This document shows, in pieces, positions 13,140 through 22,281 of a DNA stretch of 64,000 nt. Both the position numbers and the translations under genes were made by a program. The stretch is from positions 4,560,001 through 4,624,000 of the forward strand of contig NZ_JAFBCL010000001.1 in assembly GCF_016907655.1 (NCBI RefSeq), in the 5' to 3' direction. Position 1 is the first letter of the stretch; every line of letters starts with the position of its first letter. The notes under the pieces were generated by a model. That model made no database searches. It worked only from the letters and a program-made list of their open reading frames with translations, and was not told where the DNA came from. Origin of the DNA: Saccharothrix algeriensis. Its GTDB lineage: Bacteria; Actinomycetota; Actinomycetes; Mycobacteriales; Pseudonocardiaceae.

Positions 13140-16100
13140 ATGTTCCGCAAGGTTCTTGTCGCCAACCGCGGCGAGATCGCGATCCGGGCTTTTCGCGCTG
13201 CCTACGAGCTGGGCGCCGGGACGGTTGCCGTCTTCCCCCACGAGGACCGCAATTCACTGCACCGGCTCAAGGCCGACGAGTCCTATGAGATCGGTGATCC
13301 CGGTCACCCCGTGCGGGCCTACCTCTCCGTCGAGGAGATCATCAAGGCGGCCCGCAAGGCGGGCGCCGACGCGGTCTACCCCGGCTACGGCTTCCTCTCG
13401 GAGAACCCCGAGCTGGCCAAGGCGTGCGCGGAGGCCGGCATCACCTTCGTCGGCCCGCCCTCGGACGTGCTGGAGCTGACCGGCAACAAGGCCCGGGCCA
13501 TCGCCGCGGCCCGCGAGGCCGGCCTGCCCGTGCTCAAGTCCAGCCAACCGTCCAGCGACGTCGAGGCCCTGCTGAAGGCCGCCGAGGACATCGACTTCCC
13601 GGTGTTCGTGAAGGCCGTCGCGGGCGGCGGCGGGCGCGGGATGCGCAAGGTGGACGAGCCGGAGGCGCTGCGCGAAGCCCTGGAGGCCGCGTCCCGCGAG
13701 GCCGAGTCCGCGTTCGGCGACCCGACGGTGTTCCTGGAGCAGGCCGTCGTGGAGCCCCGGCACATCGAGGTGCAGATCCTCGCCGACGGCGAGGGCAACG
13801 TCATGCACCTGTTCGAGCGGGACTGCTCGGTGCAGCGGCGCCACCAGAAGGTGATCGAGATCGCGCCCGCCCCGAACCTCGACCCGGAGCTGCGGGAGCG
13901 CATCTGCGCCGACGCCGTGCGCTTCGCGCGCCACATCGGCTACCGCAACGCGGGCACCGTCGAGTTCCTGCTCGACCCCCACGGCAAGTACGTGTTCATC
14001 GAGATGAACCCGCGCATCCAGGTGGAGCACACGGTCACCGAAGAGGTCACCGACGTCGACCTGGTGCAGTCGCAGATGCGCATCGCGTCCGGCGAGTCCC
14101 TCGACGACCTCGGGCTCAGCCAGGACACGGTGAAGCTGCGCGGCGCGGCCCTGCAGTGCCGCATCACCACCGAGGACCCCGCCAACGGGTTCCGGCCGGA
14201 CACCGGCATGATCAGCGCCTACCGCTCGCCGGGCGGCTCCGGCATCCGGCTGGACGGCGGCACGACCGGCGCGGGCACGGCCATCGGCGCGCACTTCGAC
14301 TCCATGCTCGTGAAGCTCACGTGCCGCGGCCGCACGTTCTCCGCCGCCGTGGCGCGCGCACGGCGCGCGGTGGCCGAGTTCCGCATCCGCGGCGTCTCCA
14401 CGAACATCCCGTTCCTCCAGGCGGTGCTGGACGACGAGGACTTCTACGAGGGCCGCGTCACCACGTCGTTCATCGAGAAGCGCCCGCACCTGCTCACGGC
14501 GCGGCACTCCGCCGACCGCGGCACGCGCCTGCTGACCTACCTGGCCGACGTGACGGTGAACCTGCCCAACGGCCCGCGCCCGTCCGCCGTGGACCCGAAG
14601 GACAAGCTGCCGCGGCTCGACCTGGCGGCCGAGCCGCCGGCCGGGTCCAAGCAGAAGCTGACCGAGCTGGGCCCGGAGGGCTTCGCCCGCTGGCTGCGGG
14701 AGAGCAAGGCGCTGGCGGTCACCGACACGACGTTCCGCGACGCGCACCAGTCGCTGCTGGCGACGAGGGTGCGTACCAAGGACCTGCTCGCCGTAGCGCC
14801 GCACGTGGCGCGCATGACGCCGCAGCTGCTGTCCCTGGAGGCGTGGGGCGGCGCCACCTACGACGTCGCGCTGCGCTTCCTGGCGGAGGACCCGTGGGAG
14901 CGCCTGGCGGCGTTGCGCGAGGCCGTCCCGAACATCACGCTCCAGATGCTCCTGCGCGGCCGCAACACGGTCGGCTACACGCCCTACCCCGAAGCGGTGA
15001 CCACCGCCTTCGTCGAAGAGGCGACCAGGACCGGCATCGACATCTTCCGCATCTTCGACGCCCTCAACGACGTCGAGCAGATGCGCCCGGCGATCGAGGC
15101 CGTGCGGGAGACCGGCACGGCGGTGGCCGAGGTCGCCCTCTGCTACACGGCGGACCTGTCCAACCCGGACGAGCGCCTCTACACGCTCGACTACTACCTC
15201 AAGCTGGCCGAGCAGATCGTCGGCGCCGGTGCGCACGTGCTCGCCGTGAAGGACATGGCGGGGCTCCTGAGGCCGCCCGCCGCCGCACGGCTCGTGACCG
15301 CGTTGCGCAAGGAGTTCGACCTCCCCGTGCACCTGCACACGCACGACACGGCAGGCGGTCAGCTGGCGACGTACCTGGCCGCCATCCAGGCCGGCGTGGA
15401 CGCGGTGGACGGCGCGGCGGCGTCGATGGCCGGCACCACGTCCCAGCCGCCGCTGTCGGCGATCGTCGCGGCCACGGACTACACCGAGCACTCCACGGGC
15501 CTGGACCTCCAGGCGGTGTGCGACATCGAGCCGTACTGGGAGGCCGTGCGCAAGGTGTACGCGCCGTTCGAGTCCGGCATCCCCGGCCCGACGGGCCGCG
15601 TGTACCGCCACGAGATCCCCGGCGGCCAGCTCTCGAACCTGCGCACCCAGGCGGTGGCGCTCGGCCTCGGCCAGAAGTTCGAGGAGATCGAGTCCATGTA
15701 CGCGGCGGCGGACCGGATCCTGGGGCGCCTGGTCAAGGTGACGCCGTCGTCCAAGGTGGTGGGCGACCTGGCCCTGCACCTGGTCGGCGCGGGCGTGTCG
15801 CCGGAGGACTTCGAGGCCGAGCCGAACAAGTACGACATCCCGGCGTCGGTGATCGGCTTCCTGTCCGGCGAGCTGGGCGACCCGCCCGGCGGCTGGCCGG
15901 AGCCGTTCCGCAGCAAGGCCCTCCAGGGCCGGGCCGCGCCCAAGGGCGTGGCCGAGCTGACCGACGAGGACCGCGAGGGCCTGGCGGGCGACCGCCGGCA
16001 GACGCTGAACCGCCTGCTGTTCCCCGCGCCCACGAGGGAGTTCCAGGCGCACCGGGACGCCTACGGCGACACGAGCGTGCTGCGCAGCAAGGACTTCTTC

Positions 16101-16517
16101 TACGGCCTGCGCCCGGGCGAGGAGTACTCGGTCGACCTGGAGCCGGGCGTGCGGCTGCTGATCGGGCTCGAAGCGATCGGCGAGGCGGACGAGCGCGGCA
16201 TGCGCACGGTGATGGCGACGCTGAACGGCCAGCTCCGCCCGATCCAGGTGCGGGACCGGTCGATCGCGGCCGAGGTCCCGGCGGCGGAGAAGGCCGACCG
16301 GGCCAACCCCGACCACGTGGCCGCGCCGTTCGCCGGCGTGGTGACGCCCTCGGTGGCCGAGGGCGACGAGGTCGAGGCGGGCGGCACCGTGGCCACGATC
16401 GAGGCCATGAAGATGGAGGCGGCCATCACCGCCCCGAAGTCGGGCCGCGTCAAGCGGCTGGCGGTGCGGGGCGTGCAGCAGGTGGAGGGCGGCGACCTGC
16501 TGATCGTGCTGGAGTAG
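13140..16517 (+). CDS. pyc: Pyruvate carboxylase
   Basis: A full-length 1125-residue anaplerotic enzyme that carboxylates pyruvate to oxaloacetate with ATP, bicarbonate and biotin. Domains in order: biotin carboxylase/ATP-grasp (about 1-450; VKAVAGGGGRGMR, EMNPRIQVEHTVTEEVT), carboxyltransferase TIM barrel (about 520-830; TDTTFRDAHQSLLATR with the metal-binding Asp, HLHTHDTAGGQ), and the biotin carrier domain with EAMKME, biotin-Lys about 1091. The ATG is preceded by GGGAGG. It is followed by a hairpin terminator. Confidence 0.98.
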   Translation: MFRKVLVANRGEIAIRAFRAAYELGAGTVAVFPHEDRNSLHRLKADESYEIGDPGHPVRAYLSVEEIIKAARKAGADAVYPGYGFLSENPELAKACAEAGITFVGPPSDVLELTGNKARAIAAAREAGLPVLKSSQPSSDVEALLKAAEDIDFPVFVKAVAGGGGRGMRKVDEPEALREALEAASREAESAFGDPTVFLEQAVVEPRHIEVQILADGEGNVMHLFERDCSVQRRHQKVIEIAPAPNLDPELRERICADAVRFARHIGYRNAGTVEFLLDPHGKYVFIEMNPRIQVEHTVTEEVTDVDLVQSQMRIASGESLDDLGLSQDTVKLRGAALQCRITTEDPANGFRPDTGMISAYRSPGGSGIRLDGGTTGAGTAIGAHFDSMLVKLTCRGRTFSAAVARARRAVAEFRIRGVSTNIPFLQAVLDDEDFYEGRVTTSFIEKRPHLLTARHSADRGTRLLTYLADVTVNLPNGPRPSAVDPKDKLPRLDLAAEPPAGSKQKLTELGPEGFARWLRESKALAVTDTTFRDAHQSLLATRVRTKDLLAVAPHVARMTPQLLSLEAWGGATYDVALRFLAEDPWERLAALREAVPNITLQMLLRGRNTVGYTPYPEAVTTAFVEEATRTGIDIFRIFDALNDVEQMRPAIEAVRETGTAVAEVALCYTADLSNPDERLYTLDYYLKLAEQIVGAGAHVLAVKDMAGLLRPPAAARLVTALRKEFDLPVHLHTHDTAGGQLATYLAAIQAGVDAVDGAAASMAGTTSQPPLSAIVAATDYTEHSTGLDLQAVCDIEPYWEAVRKVYAPFESGIPGPTGRVYRHEIPGGQLSNLRTQAVALGLGQKFEEIESMYAAADRILGRLVKVTPSSKVVGDLALHLVGAGVSPEDFEAEPNKYDIPASVIGFLSGELGDPPGGWPEPFRSKALQGRAAPKGVAELTDEDREGLAGDRRQTLNRLLFPAPTREFQAHRDAYGDTSVLRSKDFFYGLRPGEEYSVDLEPGVRLLIGLEAIGEADERGMRTVMATLNGQLRPIQVRDRSIAAEVPAAEKADRANPDHVAAPFAGVVTPSVAEGDEVEAGGTVATIEAMKMEAAITAPKSGRVKRLAVRGVQQVEGGDLLIVLE

Positions 16518-16531
16518 CGCCGGACCCCGGG

Positions 16532-16562
16532 CGGGCCGGGCGCCTTGGCGGCGCCCGGCCCG
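16532..16562 (+). terminator. Hairpin terminator after pyc
   Basis: Thirteen-base perfect arms (CGGGCCGGGCGCC at 16532-16544 and its complement at 16550-16562) with a TTGGC loop start 14 bases after the pyc stop. Confidence 0.8.
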
Positions 16563-16795
16563 TTCCTCGTTCGACAAGATCACCTGTTCGGTGCACGCAC
16601 GCAACGACCGTTCTGTGCTAGCCTCAGGCAACTCCGGAAGCGCGGCCCCGGTCGGGGGGTCGTGGCCCGCGTCGACGTCCGTGGCCAGGTGGGTGCGGCT
16701 CGGGTGCTCCCGGGGTCCGTCCGCCTGGCTCCGCCGGTCCGGTTGGCCTTCCCGCGCAGGGGAACCCGAAGCTCGGGACGGTCGTTGGAGGAGCC

Positions 16796-17881
16796 ATGAA
16801 GAAGGTCACCGCAGCGCTGCTCGGCGTGGCGGCGGGAGCGGTCGCGTGGGCGTTGCGCGATGTGCCCGCCGCGTTGGGCGGCACGCCCGGAGGGGAGCGC
16901 GTGCGGCGTTCCCCGCAGTTCCGCGACGGCCGGTTCCACAACGCCGTCCCCACCCGCACGATGCCGCCCGCCGAAGCGGGTGGCACCGCGCGGGAGCTGC
17001 TCTTCGGTGGCCGGCAGCGGCGCCCGGTGGGCGCGGTGCCGCTGGTGCCGCCGGCCCCGGACGGGGCGGCCGAGGGCCTGCACATCACGTGGTACGGCCA
17101 CGCGTCCACCCTGGTCGAGATCGACGGCGCCCGCGTCCTGGTCGACCCGGTGTGGAGCGACCGGTGCTCGCCGTCCCGGTTGCTCGGCCCGAAGCGGCTC
17201 CACCCGGTGCCGCACGAGCTGAGCGAGGTCGGCCACGTGGACGCGGTGGTCATCTCCCACGACCACTACGACCACCTGGACGTGCCGACGGTGCGCGCGC
17301 TGACGCGGTCGGGCGATGCGGTGTTCGTCGTGCCGCTGGGCATCGGGGCGCACCTGCGGCGCTGGAAGGTGCCCGAGGACCGGATCGTGGAGCTGGACTG
17401 GGACGAGTCGCACGAGGTGGCCGGGGTGCGGTTGGTCGCGCTGCCCGCGCAGCACTTCTCCGGGCGCGCGTTCCAGCGGGACAACACGCTGTGGGCCTCG
17501 TGGGCGATCGTGGGCCCGGAGCACCGCGTCTACTACAGCGGTGACACCGGGTACTTCGACGGGTACGAGCGCATCGGGGCGGAGCACGGCCCGTTCGACG
17601 CGTCGCTGATCCAGATCGGCGCGTACGGCTCGGGCTGGCCGGACATCCACATGACGCCGGAGGAAGGCGTCGCCGCGCACCGCGACGTGCGGGGCGGCCT
17701 GCTGATCCCGGTGCACTGGGCGACGTTCACCCTGGCGCTGCACGACTGGGCCGAACCGGTCGACCGGGTGTGGCGGGAGGCGAAGGCGTGGGAGGTCCCG
17801 CTCGCCGTGCCGCGGCCGGGCGAGCGGATCGACGTGGGCGATCCCCCGCCGGTCGACGGCTGGTGGCAGACGCTCTCCTGA
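16796..17881 (+). CDS. MBL-fold metal-dependent hydrolase (UlaG/NAPE-PLD-like)
   Basis: A 361-residue metallo-beta-lactamase-fold protein. The metal site SHDHYDHLD (about 157-165) gives the HxHxDH motif; TWYGHAST (about 98), YYSGDTGYFDG (about 246) with a bridging Asp and PVHWATF (about 304) complete the ligands. The WYGH start and PxHW end resemble the UlaG and NAPE-PLD branch, which act on lactones or phosphodiesters; the substrate is unknown. A short N-terminal hydrophobic segment (residues 5-20) may be a membrane anchor. The ATG is six bases after GGAGGA (16787-16792). Confidence 0.88.
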   Translation: MKKVTAALLGVAAGAVAWALRDVPAALGGTPGGERVRRSPQFRDGRFHNAVPTRTMPPAEAGGTARELLFGGRQRRPVGAVPLVPPAPDGAAEGLHITWYGHASTLVEIDGARVLVDPVWSDRCSPSRLLGPKRLHPVPHELSEVGHVDAVVISHDHYDHLDVPTVRALTRSGDAVFVVPLGIGAHLRRWKVPEDRIVELDWDESHEVAGVRLVALPAQHFSGRAFQRDNTLWASWAIVGPEHRVYYSGDTGYFDGYERIGAEHGPFDASLIQIGAYGSGWPDIHMTPEEGVAAHRDVRGGLLIPVHWATFTLALHDWAEPVDRVWREAKAWEVPLAVPRPGERIDVGDPPPVDGWWQTLS

Positions 17882-17892
17882 GGACGGCGGCG

Positions 17893-18560
17893 GTGCCGGG
17901 CGGCGGCACGGGCACCGGCCGTGCGATCGCCGGGGAGCTGTGGCGGGCTCGACGCCGTGATCACGGGCCGGCGGGCCGGGGTGCCGGGGTGCCGGCGGAG
18001 CAGGTCGGCGCGCGGGCGGTGGCCTTCGATGCGGCGTCGCCCTTGGCGGTGGCCTTCGACGCGGTGTCGTCCTCGACGGTGGACGTGGTGTCGGTCGACC
18101 TGCCATCCACAGTGGACGTGTCGGTCGACAACGCCGGCGTTGCGGTCGGCGGCGTCGGCCTGCGCTCCGGGTGATCGGCGAACCACGAGGTCAACGTGCA
18201 GGTGGCCGTCCTGGTCGCAACCGCCCTGCCACCGCGCCCGGCCGACCGGGCGCGGGTCGTGACGATCGGCTCCACCGCCGGCCGGCGGGTGGTGGAGGCC
18301 GCGGTGGGGCGCGGACGGCCGAACTCGCGTTCCGACCGGGCTGCCGGGCGCCACGGCCGATGCCGTGTCGCCGGGCCGCGTCGGGGGCGCGGAGTCTTCG
18401 GCGACCGGATGACCGACCGGCGCCGTGAGACCCCGGTCGACCAGACCCCCGACGGCGGTCCCCGGGCCCCGGCGGCGGTGGGCTTCCTCACCTCGCCGGA
18501 GGTCGGGCACACCACCGGCCGGGTGATCGCCGTCAACGGTGGCGCGAGCCGGGCCGCCGG
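17893..18560 (+). pseudogene. Decayed short-chain dehydrogenase/reductase (FabG-like)
   Basis: Fragments of an SDR enzyme occur in the right order: a Rossmann loop VPGGGTGTGRAIAGELW at 17893, a VDNAGVAVGG remnant of the NNAG motif near 18126, EVNVQVAVLVATALPP and ARVVTIGSTAG (about 18189-18290), GATADAVSPGRVGG in another frame near 18347, and the C-terminal FLTSPEVGHTTGRVIAVNGG near 18484-18540. An in-frame TGA at 18172-18174 and at least one frame change separate them, and the catalytic YxxxK segment is not found. The Asn of NNAG is Asp. This is a pseudogene rather than several small genes. Confidence 0.8.
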
Positions 18561-18619
18561 CCGGGAGCGCCGGTCGACGCGGGCGCTCGGCCCGTCGCGC
18601 GGCCTGCGATGATGGGGGC

Positions 18620-19186
18620 GTGACCAGGATCGTCGCGGGCGTCGCCGGAGGCCGGCGCCTGCAAGTGCCCCCGCGCGGCACCCGGCCCACCTCCGACCGG
18701 GTGCGGGAGGCGCTGTTCAGCTCGCTGGAAGCCCTGATCGACCTCGACGGCGCCAGGGTGGTCGACCTGTACGCGGGGTCGGGGGCGCTCGGGTTTGAGG
18801 CGCTGTCCCGGGGCGCGGCGCAGGCCACGTTCGTGGAATCGGACCGGCGGGCCGCCGAAGTGCTCAAGGTCAACGCCGCCGTGCTGGGCCTGCCCGGTGC
18901 GGAGGTCGTCCACCGCACCGCCGAGGCCGTCGCGGCCGGTCCGGCCGAGCACCCCTGCGACGTGGTCTTCGCCGACCCGCCCTACGCGGTCACCGGTGAC
19001 GAACTGCACCGGGTCCTCGCCGCGCTGGTGGCCAACGGGTGGACCGCCGACGGGACCCTGGTGGTCGTCGAACGCGCCGCCCGCGACGCCGAACCGATCT
19101 GGCCCGACCCCCTGGAATCGTTGCGCACCAAGCGTTATGGCGACACGGCCCTGCACTGGGCGGAGCACGTGGCCCCCCGCGGGTGA
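18620..19186 (+). CDS. rsmD: 16S rRNA (guanine-966-N2)-methyltransferase RsmD
   Basis: A 188-residue SAM-dependent methyltransferase. IVAGVAGGRRLQVPP at the N-terminus, RPTSDRVREALF (about 25-36), SAM loop DLYAGSGALGFEALSRG (about 50-66) and the catalytic DPPYAV (about 120) are diagnostic for RsmD, which methylates G966 of 16S rRNA. The GTG at 18620 starts directly at the conserved region. It is 54 bases upstream of coaD, the usual partner. Confidence 0.95.
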   Translation: MTRIVAGVAGGRRLQVPPRGTRPTSDRVREALFSSLEALIDLDGARVVDLYAGSGALGFEALSRGAAQATFVESDRRAAEVLKVNAAVLGLPGAEVVHRTAEAVAAGPAEHPCDVVFADPPYAVTGDELHRVLAALVANGWTADGTLVVVERAARDAEPIWPDPLESLRTKRYGDTALHWAEHVAPRG

Positions 19187-19240
19187 TGCGGGACACGCGC
19201 CGGAGTGGGCGCATCCGATCGGGTGCTACCGTCCGAAACC

Positions 19241-19723
19241 ATGACGCGTGCCGTGTACCCCGGCTCCTACGACCCGGCCACGAACGGACACCTGGACATC
19301 ATCGGCAGGTCGGCGAAGCTCTTCGACGAGGTCGTCGTCGCGGTAATGATCAACAAGAACAAGAAGACCTTGTTCTCGGTCGAGGAGCGCACCGAGATGC
19401 TCCGCGAGGTGACCGCGCAGTGGCCGAACGTCCGGGTCGACTCGTGGCACGGGCTGCTGGTCGACTACTGCCGCGAGAACGACATCCAGGTGATCGTGAA
19501 GGGCCTGCGCGCGGTCAGCGACTACGACTACGAGTTGCAGATGGCGCAGATGAACCACCAGCTCACCGGGGTCGAGACGCTGTTCATGCCGACCAACCCG
19601 ATCTACAGCTACCTGGCCAGCTCGCTGGTCAAGGACGTGGCGACCTACGGCGGCGACGTCTCGACCCTCCTGCCGCCGTCCATCAAGGCCCGCCTGACCC
19701 AGCGCCTGGCCGAGCGCCGCTGA
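19241..19723 (+). CDS. coaD: Phosphopantetheine adenylyltransferase
   Basis: Catalyses the ATP-dependent adenylylation of 4'-phosphopantetheine in coenzyme A synthesis. The 160-residue protein has the nucleotidyltransferase signature GSYDPATNGHLDII (about 8-21, with the NGH loop), KGLRAVSDYDYE (about 86-97) and YSYLASSLVKDVA (about 122-134). The ATG at 19241 gives the standard MTRAVYPGSYDP start. Confidence 0.97.
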   Translation: MTRAVYPGSYDPATNGHLDIIGRSAKLFDEVVVAVMINKNKKTLFSVEERTEMLREVTAQWPNVRVDSWHGLLVDYCRENDIQVIVKGLRAVSDYDYELQMAQMNHQLTGVETLFMPTNPIYSYLASSLVKDVATYGGDVSTLLPPSIKARLTQRLAERR

Positions 19724-20481
19724 CCGACCGGGACGTGTCGCGGACCGGCTTGGCCGCCGCGAACCGACCCGAGCGCTGATCACCCGGACAAGGGCCGCCG
19801 CCCGAACGGGTGCCGCCGACCAGCGCGAACCGATGCCTGAGGCCGCCCACCACCTCCAAGGCCGCCCACCATCCCCAAGGGCACTCACCCTCTCCGATGG
19901 GCGCTCGCTGTCTCCGAGGGCGCCCGCCGTCTCCAGGGGCGCTCGCCATCTTCGAGGCCGCTCATGTCTCCGAGGGCGCTCGCTGTCTCCGATGGGCGCT
20001 CGCTGCCTCCAAGGTCGCTCGCCGTCGCCGATGGGCGCTCATCGGTCCCTGAGGGCACTCTCAGCCCGCCGGACCGTTTTTGTCATGCCTCCGTGGCACA
20101 GTAAAAACAGGGGTCCCCTGGGCGGGGACGTCTGCGTGAGCGTGAGGGCGGATTCCGATCCGCGGTCATCGCGGGTTTGCCGACCCGGTGGCGGGCGGGT
20201 GCGTGGAAGCGTCGTCGAGGGCCGGGGCCCTTCCTGCGCGAGGTGTCGGAGTGGGGTGCCGACGCGCCGCGCCGACCCGGGTATGAGCAGGCAGGCGGCG
20301 TTGTGCGGTGGCGGTCCGGGGGCGGGGGCGCTGCGCCGTTCCGCAGGGGTCCGCGCGTGGCGCGTGACCGTGTCGGGTGACACCACTTGCGGCGGGACAC
20401 GCCCTGCCGATCTCCCCGCGGCCGGCAGACCGGCAGGGCACACTAGGACGGGTACCGCTGTGTGGGCGTGGGGAGAGTGCC
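19724..20481. other. 758-base intergenic region upstream of sepIVA
   Basis: Holds the 19-bp array and, at 20076-20120, an AT-rich imperfect dyad (GTTTTT ... AAAAAC) followed by the 13-base palindrome CAGGGGTCCCCTG. The rest shows no credible gene; frames on both strands have poor codon usage. The sepIVA promoter must lie here or just upstream of 20482. Confidence 0.6.
19839..20060 (+). repeat. Degenerate tandem array of about twelve 19-bp units
   Basis: From 19839 to about 20060 the sequence is made of 18-20-bp units with the consensus GAGGGCGCTCGCTGTCTCC. Some are near-identical (for example at 19896, 19916 and two units around 19970), others differ at up to half the positions (the first three read like AAGGCCGCCCACCA). 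It lies in the gap between coaD and sepIVA and is in no recognised gene. Confidence 0.85.
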
Positions 20482-21213
20482 GTGTACCGGGTGTTCGAGG
20501 CCCTCGACGAGCTGGTCACGATCGTCGAGGAAGCGCGTGGCGTGCCGATGACCTCCGGGTGCGTCGTGCCGCGCGGCGACGTGCTCGAACTCCTCGACGA
20601 CGTGCGCGACGCCATCCCGGCCGAGCTGGACGACGCCCAGGACGTGCTCGACCACCGCGACGAGCTGGTCGGCAAGGCGCAGCACGAGCTGGAGGCCACC
20701 ACCAGCAAGGCCCGCGCCGAGGCCGACCGGATGGTCGCCGAGGCGCAGCACGAGGCCGAGCGGATGCTGTCCGAGGCCCGCGCCCGCGCCGAGCGCATGG
20801 TCGCCGAGGCGCAGGACCAGGCCGAGCGCACCATCTCCGCCGGGCGCAAGGAGTACGAGGACTTGGTGGGCCGCGCGCACGCCGAGGCCGACCGCATGGT
20901 CCAGGCCGGTCGCGCCAACTACGAGCGGGCGATCGAGGAGGGGCGGGCCGAGCAGGCGCGGCTGGTCGACCAGACCGAGGTCGCGCAGGCCGCGCACGCC
21001 GAGGCCGCGCGCGTGCTGGACGCCGCCCAGGCGGAGGCGATCCGGCTGCGCAGCGAGTGCGACGCCTACGTCGACGGCAAGCTGGCCGACTTCGAGGACC
21101 TGCTCGCCCACACGCTGCGCTCGGTCGGCAAGGGCCGCTCGCACCTGCGCGGCCCGGCGGTGGCCAGCGCCGCCGCGCCGTTCGACTACCACGAGGCGAA
21201 CGCCCGGTCCTGA
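20482..21213 (+). CDS. sepIVA: SepIVA-like DivIVA-family septation/polar-growth protein
   Basis: A 243-residue protein beginning MYRVFEALDELVTIVEEARG, a near match to the mycobacterial SepIVA (Rv2927c) start, followed by PRGDVLELLDDVRDAIPAELDDAQDVL. Residues about 60-215 are coiled coil with repeated EAE/AERM(V/L)AEA segments. SepIVA organises late septation and polar growth in mycobacteria; the same role is inferred here. The GTG at 20482 gives exactly the conserved N-terminus. The gene precedes yceD-rpmF-rnc, the same order as in Mycobacterium. Confidence 0.9.
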   Translation: MYRVFEALDELVTIVEEARGVPMTSGCVVPRGDVLELLDDVRDAIPAELDDAQDVLDHRDELVGKAQHELEATTSKARAEADRMVAEAQHEAERMLSEARARAERMVAEAQDQAERTISAGRKEYEDLVGRAHAEADRMVQAGRANYERAIEEGRAEQARLVDQTEVAQAAHAEAARVLDAAQAEAIRLRSECDAYVDGKLADFEDLLAHTLRSVGKGRSHLRGPAVASAAAPFDYHEANARS

Positions 21214-21480
21214 TCTCCGCCGAGCGCCCGCCCGCGGCCCGGGCGCCGTGCCCGGGGCGCCCGGCGCGAGGATCGGCCCGGTGCGCCGGTCCAGGGCCGC
21301 CCGACGGCCCACCGGGCACCCCCGAACGGCCGTCCCGCGCTCGACCGGACACCGCACCGGACACCGCGCCGAACACCCGACCGAACGAGGTCGGACCTGC
21401 CGATTTCACGTCAGCGCCCGTTGTCCCGTACCCTTGACCGGCTGGCCGTGGTAAGTCACCCGGCGGCAAACACCGAAATC

Positions 21481-22068
21481 ATGTCTGAGCACCGCCACGC
21501 GTCCACGCGTCCCACAGCGACCGGGCCCTGGGTCATCGACACCAGGGACCTCGGGCGTCGCGCGGGCTCCAGCCGCGCCGTCGAACGGACGGTCCCGGCC
21601 GAGGGCCTCGGCCTGCTCGGCGTGATCGCGGTGCCACCGGGTGGCGTCGTCGTGCTCGACCTCCTGCTGGAGTCGGTGGTCGAGGGCGTGCTGGTGTCCG
21701 GCACCGCCCGCACGACGGTGGAAGGGGAGTGCTCGCGCTGCCTGGAACCGCTGTCGGCGGACGTCGAGGTGGAGCTGACCGAGCTGTACGCCTACCCGGA
21801 CAGCACCACCGACGAGACGACCGAGGAGGACGAGGTCAGTCGGCTGCACGACGACCTGGTCGACCTCGAACCTGTGGTGCGGGACGCCATCGTGCTGGCC
21901 CTGCCGCAGGTGCCGCTGTGCTCGCCGGACTGCCTCGGGCTGTGCGTCGACTGCGGTGGCAGGCTGGCTGAGCTCGGGCCCGACCACGGGCATGAGACGA
22001 TTGACCCCCGGTGGGCCGCGCTGCAAGAGCGGTTCGGCGGGAATCGTGACAATCCAGAGGAGAACTAG
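21481..22068 (+). CDS. YceD/DUF177 family protein
   Basis: A 195-residue DUF177 protein encoded just upstream of rpmF, its near-universal neighbour. The CSRCLEPL motif (about 83-90) and the CSPDCLGLCVDCGG cysteine cluster (about 146-159) are the family's metal-binding-like hallmarks. In other bacteria YceD is linked to 23S rRNA maturation. The frame is open back to 21421, but the ATG at 21481 is preferred because the upstream residues are not conserved. It ends two bases before rpmF. Confidence 0.9.
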   Translation: MSEHRHASTRPTATGPWVIDTRDLGRRAGSSRAVERTVPAEGLGLLGVIAVPPGGVVVLDLLLESVVEGVLVSGTARTTVEGECSRCLEPLSADVEVELTELYAYPDSTTDETTEEDEVSRLHDDLVDLEPVVRDAIVLALPQVPLCSPDCLGLCVDCGGRLAELGPDHGHETIDPRWAALQERFGGNRDNPEEN

Positions 22069-22070
22069 TC

Positions 22071-22253
22071 GTGGCCGTCCCGAAGCGGAAGATGTCGCGC
22101 TCGAACACGCGCTCGCGCCGCGCTCAGTGGAAGACCGCTGCCGTGCACCTGGTGGCCTGCTCGAACCGGGCCTGCCGCCAGCCGAAGCCGCAGCACGTCG
22201 CCTGCCCGACTTGTGGCCAGTACGACGGCCGCCAGGTCGTCCAGCCGGCCTGA
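22071..22253 (+). CDS. rpmF: 50S ribosomal protein L32
   Basis: A 60-residue L32 (MAVPKRKMSRSNTRSRRAQWK) with four cysteines in the pattern CSNRAC...CPTC, so the zinc-binding form. AGAGGAGAA upstream (22056-22064) overlaps the end of yceD and implies translational coupling. Confidence 0.97.
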   Translation: MAVPKRKMSRSNTRSRRAQWKTAAVHLVACSNRACRQPKPQHVACPTCGQYDGRQVVQPA

Positions 22254-22281
22254 TCCCTCGAAGGCGGAGGTAGCGGCACCA

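Noticed and set aside
18196..18612. A 138-codon ORF after the MBL gene as a separate gene
   Set aside because: It holds the C-terminal SDR motifs and belongs to the pseudogene.
20076..20120. AT-rich dyad as an intrinsic terminator of coaD
   Set aside because: It is 350 bases past coaD, pairing is imperfect and the T-run is on the wrong side of the stem; left as an unassigned structure.
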